64,000 nt of DNA from positions 257,698-321,697 of the forward strand of contig NZ_NISU01000003.1 of assembly GCF_002335805.1 (NCBI RefSeq), written 5' to 3'. Shown here piece after piece: positions 46,393-54,157 of the stretch. The notes beneath the pieces are model-generated. The model made no database searches, had not been told where the DNA came from, and saw nothing but the letters and a program-made list of their open reading frames with translations. Both the position numbers and the translations under genes were made by a program. Position 1 is the first letter of the stretch. Each line of letters opens with the position of its first letter. This DNA comes from Bacillus sp. FJAT-45350 (lineage in GTDB: Bacteria > Bacillota > Bacilli > Bacillales > NISU01).

Positions 46393-46577
46393 ATTGAAAG
46401 TTGGAAGAGGTGGAAAGGAAAGGGCAAAATCCTTTTCCAACTGTCTCCTTACCAATTTTCCTACTAATAATTAATCAAGACCACAAGCTCCATTAAAGGA
46501 GAAAGCAGTATTAAGAGAATAAGGGAAACCCAACCTCTTCCAACTGTCCCCTTACCAACTTTCCAACTATTAACGAA
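46393..46577 (+). repeat. Word-repeat element E2 downstream of four-helix-bundle gene
   Basis: GAAAGTTGGAAGAGGTGG and AAAGGAAAGGG form a hairpin with CCTTTTCCAACTGTCTCC, then an E1-like interior, then CCTCTTCCAACTGTCCCC and TTACCAACTTTCCAACTA. The element ends about 20 bases before galU and starts directly after the stop of the four-helix-bundle gene. Confidence 0.78.
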
Positions 46578-46593
46578 AGGATTTGTTTAATCA

Positions 46594-47475
46594 ATGAAAA
46601 AAGTCCGTAAAGCCATAATACCTGCTGCAGGGTTAGGTACAAGATTCCTCCCTGCAACAAAGGCGATGCCAAAAGAAATGTTACCGATTGTTGATAAGCC
46701 GACAATTCAATATATAGTGGAAGAAGCAGTTATGTCAGGGATTGAGGATATTATTATTGTTACAGGTAAAGGGAAACGTGCAATAGAAGATCATTTTGAC
46801 TATGCATTTGAACTAGAACAAAATTTAATGGAAAAAGGAAAGGTTGAACTTCTTCGTGAGGTTCGTAAATCTTCTAATATGGTTGATATTCACTACATTC
46901 GCCAAAAAGAGCCAAAAGGTCTAGGTCATGCGGTATGGTGTGCACGTAAATTTATTGGCGATGAGCCGTTTGCAGTTTTACTAGGTGATGATATTGTGAC
47001 AGCAGAAAAACCTTGCCTAAAACAGTTAATAGAGCAGTATGAGGAAACAAGAGCGTCAGTTATTGGTGTGCAAACAGTTGCTGATAATGAGACACATAAA
47101 TACGGTATTGTTGACCCGATTACTAGTATAGGTCGGAGGTACAGCGTCAACCAATTTGTTGAGAAGCCAGAGCCAGGAACAGCCCCTTCAAATCTAGCAA
47201 TCATGGGACGATACGTATTAACTCCGGAAATCTTTATGTTCTTAGACCAGCAGCAGACTGGAGCTGGCGGTGAAATTCAATTAACAGATGCTATCCAAAA
47301 TCTAAATGAAATCCAACGCGTCTTTGCCTACGACTTTGAAGGAAAGAGATACGATGTAGGAGAGAAGATGGGATTTGTGAAAACGACAATTGAGTTTGCG
47401 TTGCAGAACGAAGAGCTACGAGCAGAGTTGTTGGAGTATTTAGAGGGAGTTATGGGGATGGAAAGAATGAAGTGA
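46594..47475 (+). CDS. galU: UTP-glucose-1-phosphate uridylyltransferase
   Basis: 293 residues. N-terminal [20 protein letters not shown] with the nucleotide-binding Gly-rich loop, [27 protein letters not shown] and the metal/sugar site [18 protein letters not shown] are all present. It makes UDP-glucose, a precursor for galactose, glucuronate and other glycan sugars and for lipoteichoic-acid glycolipid. Length matches GtaB/YngB. RBS GAAAGGA at a suitable distance. It is single, flanked on both sides by word-repeat arms. Confidence 0.95.
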   Translation: MKKVRKAIIPAAGLGTRFLPATKAMPKEMLPIVDKPTIQYIVEEAVMSGIEDIIIVTGKGKRAIEDHFDYAFELEQNLMEKGKVELLREVRKSSNMVDIHYIRQKEPKGLGHAVWCARKFIGDEPFAVLLGDDIVTAEKPCLKQLIEQYEETRASVIGVQTVADNETHKYGIVDPITSIGRRYSVNQFVEKPEPGTAPSNLAIMGRYVLTPEIFMFLDQQQTGAGGEIQLTDAIQNLNEIQRVFAYDFEGKRYDVGEKMGFVKTTIEFALQNEELRAELLEYLEGVMGMERMK

Positions 47476-47477
47476 AT

Positions 47478-47530
47478 TAGGGGAAAGATGGAATGAAAGG
47501 GCAGGAGAAAGGGTAAGGAAGTTAGTTTGC
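47478..47530 (+). repeat. Purine-rich word-repeat arm after galU (E3 left)
   Basis: GGGGAAAGATGGAATGAAAG and GGAGAAAGGGTAAGGAAGTT use the vocabulary of the E1/E2 left arms. Its complement-like arm is at 48202-48236, on the other side of the pilin pseudogene. Confidence 0.55.
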
Positions 47531-47648
47531 TAGTAGGAAAATCCAAACCGTATTAGAAGGTCCAGAGCCCATCTACCCTAACTCTAGTTTAAACTATTAA
47601 AAGCTTGTCTACACTAAATTCTAAATACTAGAATGAAGGTGATAGGCA

Positions 47649-48067
47649 ATGATGAAACGAGTTTATGAGATAAAGAAAATTATGTATAAAGAGGTAAAGT
47701 TGCGTGTTGGTGAAGGAAAAGAGGCTGGCTTTAGTTGAGTTGATAGCGGTATTAACTATTATAGGTATCATCGCAACAATTGCAGTTCCATCAGTAGCAG
47801 CAATGATTAAAAAAACGAAACAAGAAGTTTGTCTTGCAAATATGCTTCAATTAGAAAGAGCATATAACATCCACTTGATACTTAAAGGAATAGAATTTTC
47901 AGAAGTTGTTTTTGAACAGTACTTGCAAGAATTTGGGCACATCTGTGAGGGTGATTGTGAAGTGGCCATTTGTGGATGGAAAAGTTGGGTGTAGTTCGGT
48001 GGTAGCTGAAGACCCCGAGGAAAGGGAGATACAGGAGTACCTATACTGTGAAAAGGTTAGATGTTAA
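47649..48067 (+). pseudogene. Type IV pilin-like gene with two frameshifts
   Basis: Three frames join into one prepilin-like protein. Frame 1 starts at ATG 47649 (RBS GAAGGTGAT) and reads KKIMYKEVKLRVGEGKEAGF before TGA. Frame 2 supplies VELIAVLTIIGIIATIAVPS, the pilin N-terminal helix with its Glu5, to FGHICEGDCEVAI. Frame 3 continues VDGKVGCSSVVAEDPEER to TAA at 48067. Small deletions near 47730 and 47970 explain the shifts. Intact relatives in Bacillaceae are short competence/type II pseudopilin-like secreted proteins. As it stands the open part (47704-47994) would lack a proper leader and end early. Confidence 0.75.
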
Positions 48068-48120
48068 TTTTACGTAAAGCGTTAATTGAATTCCCCAGTC
48101 CAAATTATATATGTAAGTGT

Positions 48121-48156
48121 AAAGCCTTGTCCGTTACTATATGAATAAGGCTTTTT
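48121..48156 (+). terminator. Terminator after pilin pseudogene
   Basis: Arms AAAGCCTT and AAGGCTTT with an 18-base loop, then TTTATT. Confidence 0.7.
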
Positions 48157-48201
48157 ATTATGCTTTAATGGAGTTCTTGTTTTCCTAACTACTTAACCAA
48201 T

Positions 48202-48240
48202 TAAGACACTAATTCCTTACCAACTGTCCACTTTCCAACT
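48202..48240 (+). repeat. Pyrimidine-rich word-repeat arm (E3 right)
   Basis: CCTTACCAACTGTCCACT and TTCCAACTTT match the right arms of E1 and E2. Together with 47478-47530 it brackets the pilin pseudogene. Confidence 0.65.
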
Positions 48241-48688
48241 TTAATTATTGAATGGTAATGGGGAACTGACTATCGTAATCAGATAAGGTGCTGGAAGGCT
48301 TGGGGCATAAGGGTTTCGAGTGTTTTTGGTAGTTTTATAGAGTTGATTGAATGGCAGTTTAATAGGATGAAACACGGTTGAGATTAGTGTAAAAATGAAA
48401 AAACTTCGTGATTGAATGTTGTTGATTGAATAGATATTACAAGGGTGTATTGTAATAGGATAAGAAAACACAATATGCAGTATATAAATTAAGTTTTCCT
48501 TGCAATAACATCCTATATGTTGATTTTTACATCTATACCGCATATTGAATATTCGGTACGAGGTGGCTATTGGTTATAGATAACGTTTAGTAGATTAGTA
48601 GTTACTTGGAATGAGTCTTAATTAAGTACTAAGTTACTAAGAAACTATTAAAGCCTAGAGATTAAAAAACATAAGCGAGGTAAATGAT
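48241..48688 (+). other. Intergenic region before second glycan operon
   Basis: AT-rich and without a convincing gene; a 100-codon minus-strand frame here has no ribosome site or recognisable protein character. The promoter of the operon that starts at 48689 probably lies here but no clear -35/-10 pair was chosen. Confidence 0.4.
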
Positions 48689-49369
48689 ATGTCATATTTA
48701 GTTGTTATTGCACATCCAGATGATGAAGTTTTAGGAGCTGGTGCTACTATGTATAAATTAGCACAAGAAGGACATTCCGTAAATGTCTGCATCCTTTCAG
48801 GTGATGTTAATGCTAGAAACTTCAGACCGAGCACTGAAGAGTTAAATGAAGATGTAAATAGTTCTATGAATATTTTAGGTGTTGATAGAGTTATTACTGG
48901 TGACTTTCCAAATATTGAGTTTAACATGGTCCCACACTTAAAACTTGTACAATTTATTGAAAATGCAATTATTGAAACTGATGCGGATGTAATATTCACA
49001 CACCATCCAGCAGATTTAAATAACGATCACCTACACGCTTCTTTGGCTTGCCAAGCTGCATCGAGGTTATTCCAACGAAGAAGCGATGTTAAACCTTTAA
49101 AAGAATTACTCTTCATGGAAGTTCCATCATCAACAGAATGGGGACTTAACAAAACCTTGAATCAGTTTTCACCGAATACTTTTATAGAAGTTGGTGAAGA
49201 AAGTGTTGATAAAAAGATAGAGGCTCTAGCTCAGTATCGTGGAGTAATGAGAGACTATCCTCATCCTAGAAGTAATGAGGCAATCAAAGGATTAGCAGCC
49301 TATCGTGGTGGGCAAGCTGGGATGGTTTATGCTGAGGCCTTTGAAAGTGTATTTCGACGTGGATTCTAG
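48689..49369 (+). CDS. PIG-L/LmbE-family deacetylase
   Basis: 226 residues. The zinc motif AHPDDEVLGAG near residue 8 and the later HHPADLNNDHLHASLAC carry the family's His/Asp ligands. PIG-L enzymes remove N-acetyl groups from sugars or from nucleotide- and lipid-linked sugars. It is the first gene of a long operon, and the next gene is a formyltransferase, so the pair may replace N-acetyl with N-formyl on a glycan sugar; that pathway is inferred. RBS GCGAGGTA. Confidence 0.85.
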   Translation: MSYLVVIAHPDDEVLGAGATMYKLAQEGHSVNVCILSGDVNARNFRPSTEELNEDVNSSMNILGVDRVITGDFPNIEFNMVPHLKLVQFIENAIIETDADVIFTHHPADLNNDHLHASLACQAASRLFQRRSDVKPLKELLFMEVPSSTEWGLNKTLNQFSPNTFIEVGEESVDKKIEALAQYRGVMRDYPHPRSNEAIKGLAAYRGGQAGMVYAEAFESVFRRGF

Positions 49370-49390
49370 ATAAAGAGAGGATGAGATAAG

Positions 49391-50212
49391 TTGAAGAAAA
49401 AAATAGCTTTTGCTACTTGTGTACAATTAGGTCTGAGTTGTATTGAAGAAATATATCGCATTGGTGGTAGCTTAGATTTACTTATCACGCTTAAGGACGA
49501 AAAAGCAAAAAATAAGTCAGGGAGAATTTATCTTGATAAATTTGCATCGGAGCACGATGCTCCTCTTTTGAAAATTAATAATATCAATGACCAAGAAGTT
49601 CTTGATGCACTTAAAGAAAATCAAATTGACTGGCTATTCATTATAGGGTGGTCTCAAATTGCAAAAAAAGGAGTACTTGAGGCACCAACTTATGGATGCA
49701 TTGGAATGCATCCTACATTATTACCTGTTGGTAGAGGAAGAGCGGCAATACCATGGGCAATTATTAAGGGGTTAGATGAAACGGGTGTCACCATGTTCAA
49801 GTTGGATGAAGGTGTAGATACAGGAGAAATTATTGGTCAAGGTATTATTAGCCTTAGAAATGATACAACAGCAACTGAACTTTATGCAAAAGTGGATGAT
49901 ATGCACATTGCTCTTATTGCAAAGTATTGGGATGATATTGTTAATAACAACGTTACACTTACAAAACAGAGTGAAGTAGATGCTACTGAGTGGCCTGGTA
50001 GAAAACCAGAGGACGGTGAGATATTAAATAGCATGACTATGTATGAAGCGGATAAATTAGTGAGAGCTGTTACTCATCCGTATCCTGGTACTTTTTATAA
50101 TGATGGAGAAAAGATAATTAGGATATGGTCAGCTAAGACAAATGTAAATGATGGTGAAATAAAGCTTCATGATGGATTTTTAATTCCTATAGATTATGAG
50201 ATTGAGGGGTAG
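49391..50212 (+). CDS. Sugar N-formyltransferase-like protein
   Basis: 273 residues with the formyl-transferase fold (about 1-180; GCIGMHPTLLPVGRGRAAIP and KLDEGVDTGEIIGQG) and a C-terminal Fmt-like domain (KLVRAVTHPYPGTFYNDG). It would move formyl from N10-formyl-tetrahydrofolate to an amino sugar. The catalytic His and Asp are present, but the Asn two residues before the His in Fmt and ArnA (N-x-H) is Gly (G-M-H). This occurs in a glycan-cluster context with a deacetylase directly upstream, so it is not methionyl-tRNA formyltransferase. Start is TTG after GAGAGGATGAG. Confidence 0.78.
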   Translation: MKKKIAFATCVQLGLSCIEEIYRIGGSLDLLITLKDEKAKNKSGRIYLDKFASEHDAPLLKINNINDQEVLDALKENQIDWLFIIGWSQIAKKGVLEAPTYGCIGMHPTLLPVGRGRAAIPWAIIKGLDETGVTMFKLDEGVDTGEIIGQGIISLRNDTTATELYAKVDDMHIALIAKYWDDIVNNNVTLTKQSEVDATEWPGRKPEDGEILNSMTMYEADKLVRAVTHPYPGTFYNDGEKIIRIWSAKTNVNDGEIKLHDGFLIPIDYEIEG

Positions 50213-50214
50213 TC

Positions 50215-50874
50215 ATGGAAGATAAAAAGTTTCAAAAAGGTATTAAACGATTATTTGATGTAGTTGTTTCTTTAATGGTACTTATATTATTTCTTCCTTT
50301 ATGGGTTGTAGTTGCTATATTAATTAAGACTACTTCGGAAGGTCCGATATTTTTCTTACAAGAAAGACCTGGGTTTCATAGAAAAATATTTAAGGTCTAT
50401 AAATTTAGAACTATGAAACCTGGGTCAGAAAAAATGGTTAAAGGTAAAGAAGTAATGAAGGACGATGATAGAGTTACCACTATTGGTAAATTTTTAAGAA
50501 GAAGTAAAATTGATGAGATACCTCAAATCCTAAATGTGTTAAAAGGGGAAATGAGTCTTGTAGGACCAAGGCCGGAGCGTGTTGCATCTCTAAGTGACTA
50601 CACAGATGAAATTTCAAGAAGGTTGAATATGAAGCCAGGATTAACTGGACTAGCCCAAGTGAGTGGTAATATCTATCTTTCATTGCAAGATAGATATAAG
50701 TTTGATGTTTACTATGTAGATCACTATAGTTTGTGGCTTGATATTAAAATTATTATTAGGACTGTTGGTGTAATTCTTTTAGGTGAAGATAAGTACGTTG
50801 ATAGATGTCTGGTTGAAATTAAAAAAGGAACTGCTGAAGTAACTGCTACTAAAGAGGAGACTGTTTCAAAATGA
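50215..50874 (+). CDS. Undecaprenyl-phosphate sugar-phosphate transferase (PglC/WcaJ-like)
   Basis: 219 residues. A single N-terminal hydrophobic segment (about 15-38) precedes the catalytic domain: PIFFLQERPGFHRKIFKVYK, KFRTMKPGSE, RRSKIDEIPQILNVLKGEMS and VGPRPER. The Asp-Glu in KIDEIPQ is the catalytic pair. This short monotopic form starts glycan assembly by placing a phospho-sugar on undecaprenyl phosphate. It should initiate the repeat unit of the second glycan. Two bases from the formyltransferase gene; overlaps the next gene by four bases. Confidence 0.9.
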   Translation: MEDKKFQKGIKRLFDVVVSLMVLILFLPLWVVVAILIKTTSEGPIFFLQERPGFHRKIFKVYKFRTMKPGSEKMVKGKEVMKDDDRVTTIGKFLRRSKIDEIPQILNVLKGEMSLVGPRPERVASLSDYTDEISRRLNMKPGLTGLAQVSGNIYLSLQDRYKFDVYYVDHYSLWLDIKIIIRTVGVILLGEDKYVDRCLVEIKKGTAEVTATKEETVSK

Positions 50875-51758
50875 CAAAGGTGCTTATAACAGGGGTTAAT
50901 AGTTATATAGGTAAATCCTTTGAACAATGGGTTTTGCAATATAAAGATAAATATATAGTCGATAAAGTAAGTTTGAGAGATGAGCTTTGGAAAAGTAAAT
51001 CTTTTAAAGGTTATGACGCAATAATTCATTTAGCAGCAATTGTTCATGTTAAAGGTGACGAGGAAGAGAAGTACTTTAAAGTTAATCGAGATTTAACTCT
51101 TGAAGTTGCAATGAAAGCAAAGCAAGAAGGTGTCAAGCAGTTTATATTTCTAAGTACAATGGGAGTGTATGGTACTGAAACAGGCTATATCACAGAAGAC
51201 ACTTTACCAGCACCGAAAACGAAGTATGCTAAGTCAAAATATGAAGCTGAGAAGGCTATAAAAGAAATTGAAGCTTATGACTTTAATGTGGCAATTATTA
51301 GACCACCGTTAGTTTATGGTAAGGGTTGCCCTGGAAACTACGCAAGACTTGCTAAAATGGCTCTTAAGGTACCATTTTTTCCAGATATAGAAAATGAACG
51401 TAGTATGATTTACATTGATAATTTATCAGAATTCATAAGGTTGTTACTGGGAAATAATGCAAGTGGTTTATTTTTTCCCCAAAATAAGGAATTCGTAAGA
51501 ATTACAAGTCTAGTAAATTTAATTGCAAAATATAATGGCAAGAAATTGAAGAAAACAATAGTTTTTAACTTCGCTATTAAATTAGCTATTAGTCAATCCA
51601 AAACGTTCAGAAAGGTTTTTGGTTCTTTAATTTATGATAAGAAAATATCGGGGGGGCCCATGACAGTGATTAATGGGAAAATGATAGATTATGAAACTAT
51701 TCCTTTTGAAGAAACAATCAAAAAAACCGAAGCGATGTCTTTAAAGGGTGAAAACTAG
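50871..51758 (+). CDS. NAD-dependent sugar epimerase/dehydratase (extended SDR)
   Basis: 295 residues. N-terminal VLITGVNSYIGKSFEQW replaces the usual GxxGxxG with GVNSYIG; HLAAIVHVKGD and the catalytic STMGVYG..Y-x-x-x-K (YAKSKYEAEKAIKE) are present, as is RPPLVYGKGCPGNYARL. It resembles WbpV/WbpK-like 4-keto-reductases acting on UDP-4-keto sugars before the PglC-type transferase. With the transferase upstream it may supply UDP-QuiNAc or UDP-FucNAc; this is inference. The ATG overlaps the upstream stop. Confidence 0.82.
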   Translation: MTKVLITGVNSYIGKSFEQWVLQYKDKYIVDKVSLRDELWKSKSFKGYDAIIHLAAIVHVKGDEEEKYFKVNRDLTLEVAMKAKQEGVKQFIFLSTMGVYGTETGYITEDTLPAPKTKYAKSKYEAEKAIKEIEAYDFNVAIIRPPLVYGKGCPGNYARLAKMALKVPFFPDIENERSMIYIDNLSEFIRLLLGNNASGLFFPQNKEFVRITSLVNLIAKYNGKKLKKTIVFNFAIKLAISQSKTFRKVFGSLIYDKKISGGPMTVINGKMIDYETIPFEETIKKTEAMSLKGEN

Positions 51759-51760
51759 TG

Positions 51761-52537
51761 ATGGACAAAATACAAAAGTCAGTTTTGGTAACTGTAATAA
51801 TGCCAGCATATAATAGTGAAAAGTACATTGAAGAGTCTATTGAATCAGTTTTGTTACAAACATACTCAAATATAGAATTAATTGTTCTAGATGATGGTTC
51901 AACAGATAATACGATTAAAATTATTGAAAAACTCAGTAGTAAAGACCAACGAATAAACTTATATAAAAATGAACGTAATTTAGGTGTATCAGAAACAAGA
52001 AATAAAGGTATATCAATGGCTAAAGGGGAATGGATAGCTTTTTTAGATAGTGATGATATCTGGGAAAAAACAAAATTAGAAAAACAGATGATGTATGCTG
52101 AAGCTTCAAATGCAGAATTTTTATATACTGCTGTTACCTATATTAATGAGGAGGGTAGAGCGTATAGTGGTCAATTTAAGGTTCCTCCAAAAGTATCTTA
52201 TAAACAGTTACTAAGACAAAACATAATTACTTGTTCATCAGTCCTATTGAAGAAGGACTTCTTTAAAAATATAAAAATGGAGAGAGACGAAATGCATGAG
52301 GATTATGCTGTATGGCTTAGAATTTTAAGGACAGGCGTATATGCTCATGGAATTAATGAACCACTATTAATTTATAGAATTTCCAAAAATTCTAAATCGG
52401 GGAATAAAGTAAAAACTATTAAGATGACATATAGAGTGTTCAGATTCATAGGTTTAAACCAATTAAAATCTGCGTACTTTACTCTTAGGCATGTGATAGG
52501 AGCATTTTATAAATATAAGAAGATTAGTTTTAAGTAG
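51761..52537 (+). CDS. Family 2 glycosyltransferase
   Basis: 258 residues with the GT-A pattern TVIMPAYNSEKYIEESIESV, VLDDGSTDNTIKIIEK and FLDSDDIWEKTKLEKQ, followed by EDYAVWLRIL as the likely acceptor/base segment. It adds one sugar to the lipid-linked unit on the cytoplasmic face. GTG 51758 and ATG 51761 are adjacent; ATG is used. It overlaps or abuts the previous gene, so the operon is continuous. Confidence 0.87.
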   Translation: MDKIQKSVLVTVIMPAYNSEKYIEESIESVLLQTYSNIELIVLDDGSTDNTIKIIEKLSSKDQRINLYKNERNLGVSETRNKGISMAKGEWIAFLDSDDIWEKTKLEKQMMYAEASNAEFLYTAVTYINEEGRAYSGQFKVPPKVSYKQLLRQNIITCSSVLLKKDFFKNIKMERDEMHEDYAVWLRILRTGVYAHGINEPLLIYRISKNSKSGNKVKTIKMTYRVFRFIGLNQLKSAYFTLRHVIGAFYKYKKISFK

Positions 52538-52576
52538 GAATAAATAAATTATAAAAATATTAAAACAGGGGTGATT

Positions 52577-54157
52577 ATGTTGAAGATCGGAATTGTAAGT
52601 ATGTATCCTTATAGACCGCATGTTCAAGATTTAGTTTATTTGTCAGATCAATTAGAAAAGGAAGGACACACTTGTTACTTTTTATCTTGTGCAGCTTCTT
52701 TACCGACTTGTTATTATAATTTATTTAAAGGAAAAGAAAAATCTTTAACTCAATGCCTAAAATGCCAGCTTGGTGGAATAAAAACTTATAAGAATGAGAA
52801 CGTTACATCATTAGATAAAAATATAAAAACCAAACTAGACAAAGAAGATATATCATATATATTAAAATCAACTATAGGAAGCTTAGGTAGAATTGAAAAT
52901 GATAGTGAGTCCGAGAGTGTTCTTTCAAATGATACAAAAGAAAAGTTGGTTGAGTCTGTAGAAATTGTTTTAGGAAATGCGGAAAACTGGATAAAAGAGG
53001 AAAAGTTAGATGGTGTGTTATTGTTTAATGGGCGGTTAGACGTTACTCGTTCAGTGATGGTTGCTCTTAAGAAAAAAAACATTCCCTTCATATCTGTTGA
53101 AAACCATTTGAATGGTATAACCTTAAATTACAATGAGGATTGTTTATCTTTAAAATTTATTAATGCTATAAATAATAAATTTAAGGAAATTCCATTAAAT
53201 AAAGAACAAGCTGAATTTGCGGGAAAAATTATCGGTGAAATGTTCTTGAAAAAGCAAAAGATTTGGAGAACTCACAACCTTGAAAGTATAGAGGCTAGTT
53301 GGCCTGTTAGAAACACTAATGATAAAACCAGAAAAAAAGTATTAATTACTCCAAGTAGTAAATTTGAATTTTTGGGGAATCAAGAATGGGAAGTGGAATG
53401 GACCAAGGATTATACTGAAGGTTACGAAAAAGTGATTAGATCATTAGGTGTTGACTTTGAAGATTGTGTTTTAAGATGTCATCCTTTTTGGAATGAAAGC
53501 TTAGGGAGTATTGGTAAAGGTGATAAATCAGAAAATCATTATAAAACATGGGCAAAATCAAAGGGTATTCATGTTATAGATAGTAAAGACAATACAAATA
53601 CTTTAGATTTAATTAAAGAAGCGGATATTATTCTCGTTAATGGAGGAACTGCAGGAATTGAAGCAGCTCTCTTAGGAAAAACAGTTGTATCAATAGGTAA
53701 AAGCAGGTATTACAAAGCGGGGTTCACTACAAATGTGTTTAAAGAAGCGGATTTAAAAGAATGTTTATCTAGGATAAATAACCTAAATAAAAATCATATC
53801 CAAAAAAGAGCTGTTAGATACATTTATAATTATCACGGTAGGTTTGAGCAATTTCATGATTTAGTTAATAAAGAAACCACGCTCGAGAATGCTTATTTCT
53901 CATCGGATGTTGTCGCTGAAAAAATAATTAAAATTTTTAAGGATGGTAAGATAGAACCATATGATATTAGGGTGACAGAAGAAGTTAAGTATGAGGATGA
54001 ATTAGTAAACTCTATTAATGAGAATAATTGGGATGAGTTGATCTCTCTTGGAATAAAAAATGATGAAGTAGATGATAAAAGATATGACATTAATAAGAGA
54101 GGAATTTATAGAATGGTAGATATAATAAGAGATAAATTACCAGCGGGGCATTATTGA
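52577..54157 (+). CDS. Putative capsule/surface-carbohydrate glycosyltransferase
   Basis: 526 residues, soluble. N-terminal KIGIVSMYPYRPHVQDLVYL and a Cys-rich patch (LSCAASLPTCYYN and CLKCQLGG) precede a second half with VLRCHPFWNES and ILVNGGTAGIEAALLGKTVV, the sugar-nucleotide-binding pattern of GT-B capsule synthesis proteins. The Cys cluster is unusual for such an enzyme and could hold a metal. ATG 52577 follows GGGGTG at a short distance; TTG 52580 is also possible. The precise linkage is unknown. Overlaps the next gene by one base. Confidence 0.65.
   Translation: MLKIGIVSMYPYRPHVQDLVYLSDQLEKEGHTCYFLSCAASLPTCYYNLFKGKEKSLTQCLKCQLGGIKTYKNENVTSLDKNIKTKLDKEDISYILKSTIGSLGRIENDSESESVLSNDTKEKLVESVEIVLGNAENWIKEEKLDGVLLFNGRLDVTRSVMVALKKKNIPFISVENHLNGITLNYNEDCLSLKFINAINNKFKEIPLNKEQAEFAGKIIGEMFLKKQKIWRTHNLESIEASWPVRNTNDKTRKKVLITPSSKFEFLGNQEWEVEWTKDYTEGYEKVIRSLGVDFEDCVLRCHPFWNESLGSIGKGDKSENHYKTWAKSKGIHVIDSKDNTNTLDLIKEADIILVNGGTAGIEAALLGKTVVSIGKSRYYKAGFTTNVFKEADLKECLSRINNLNKNHIQKRAVRYIYNYHGRFEQFHDLVNKETTLENAYFSSDVVAEKIIKIFKDGKIEPYDIRVTEEVKYEDELVNSINENNWDELISLGIKNDEVDDKRYDINKRGIYRMVDIIRDKLPAGHY

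Noticed and set aside
45851..46577. CRISPR array or diversity-generating retroelement at the four-helix-bundle gene
   Set aside because: Repeats are degenerate and not regularly spaced, and no cas gene, reverse transcriptase or template/variable repeat pair was found.
48241..48543. Minus-strand 100-codon frame
   Set aside because: No ribosome site, low-complexity composition and start inside a repeat arm; no recognisable domain.
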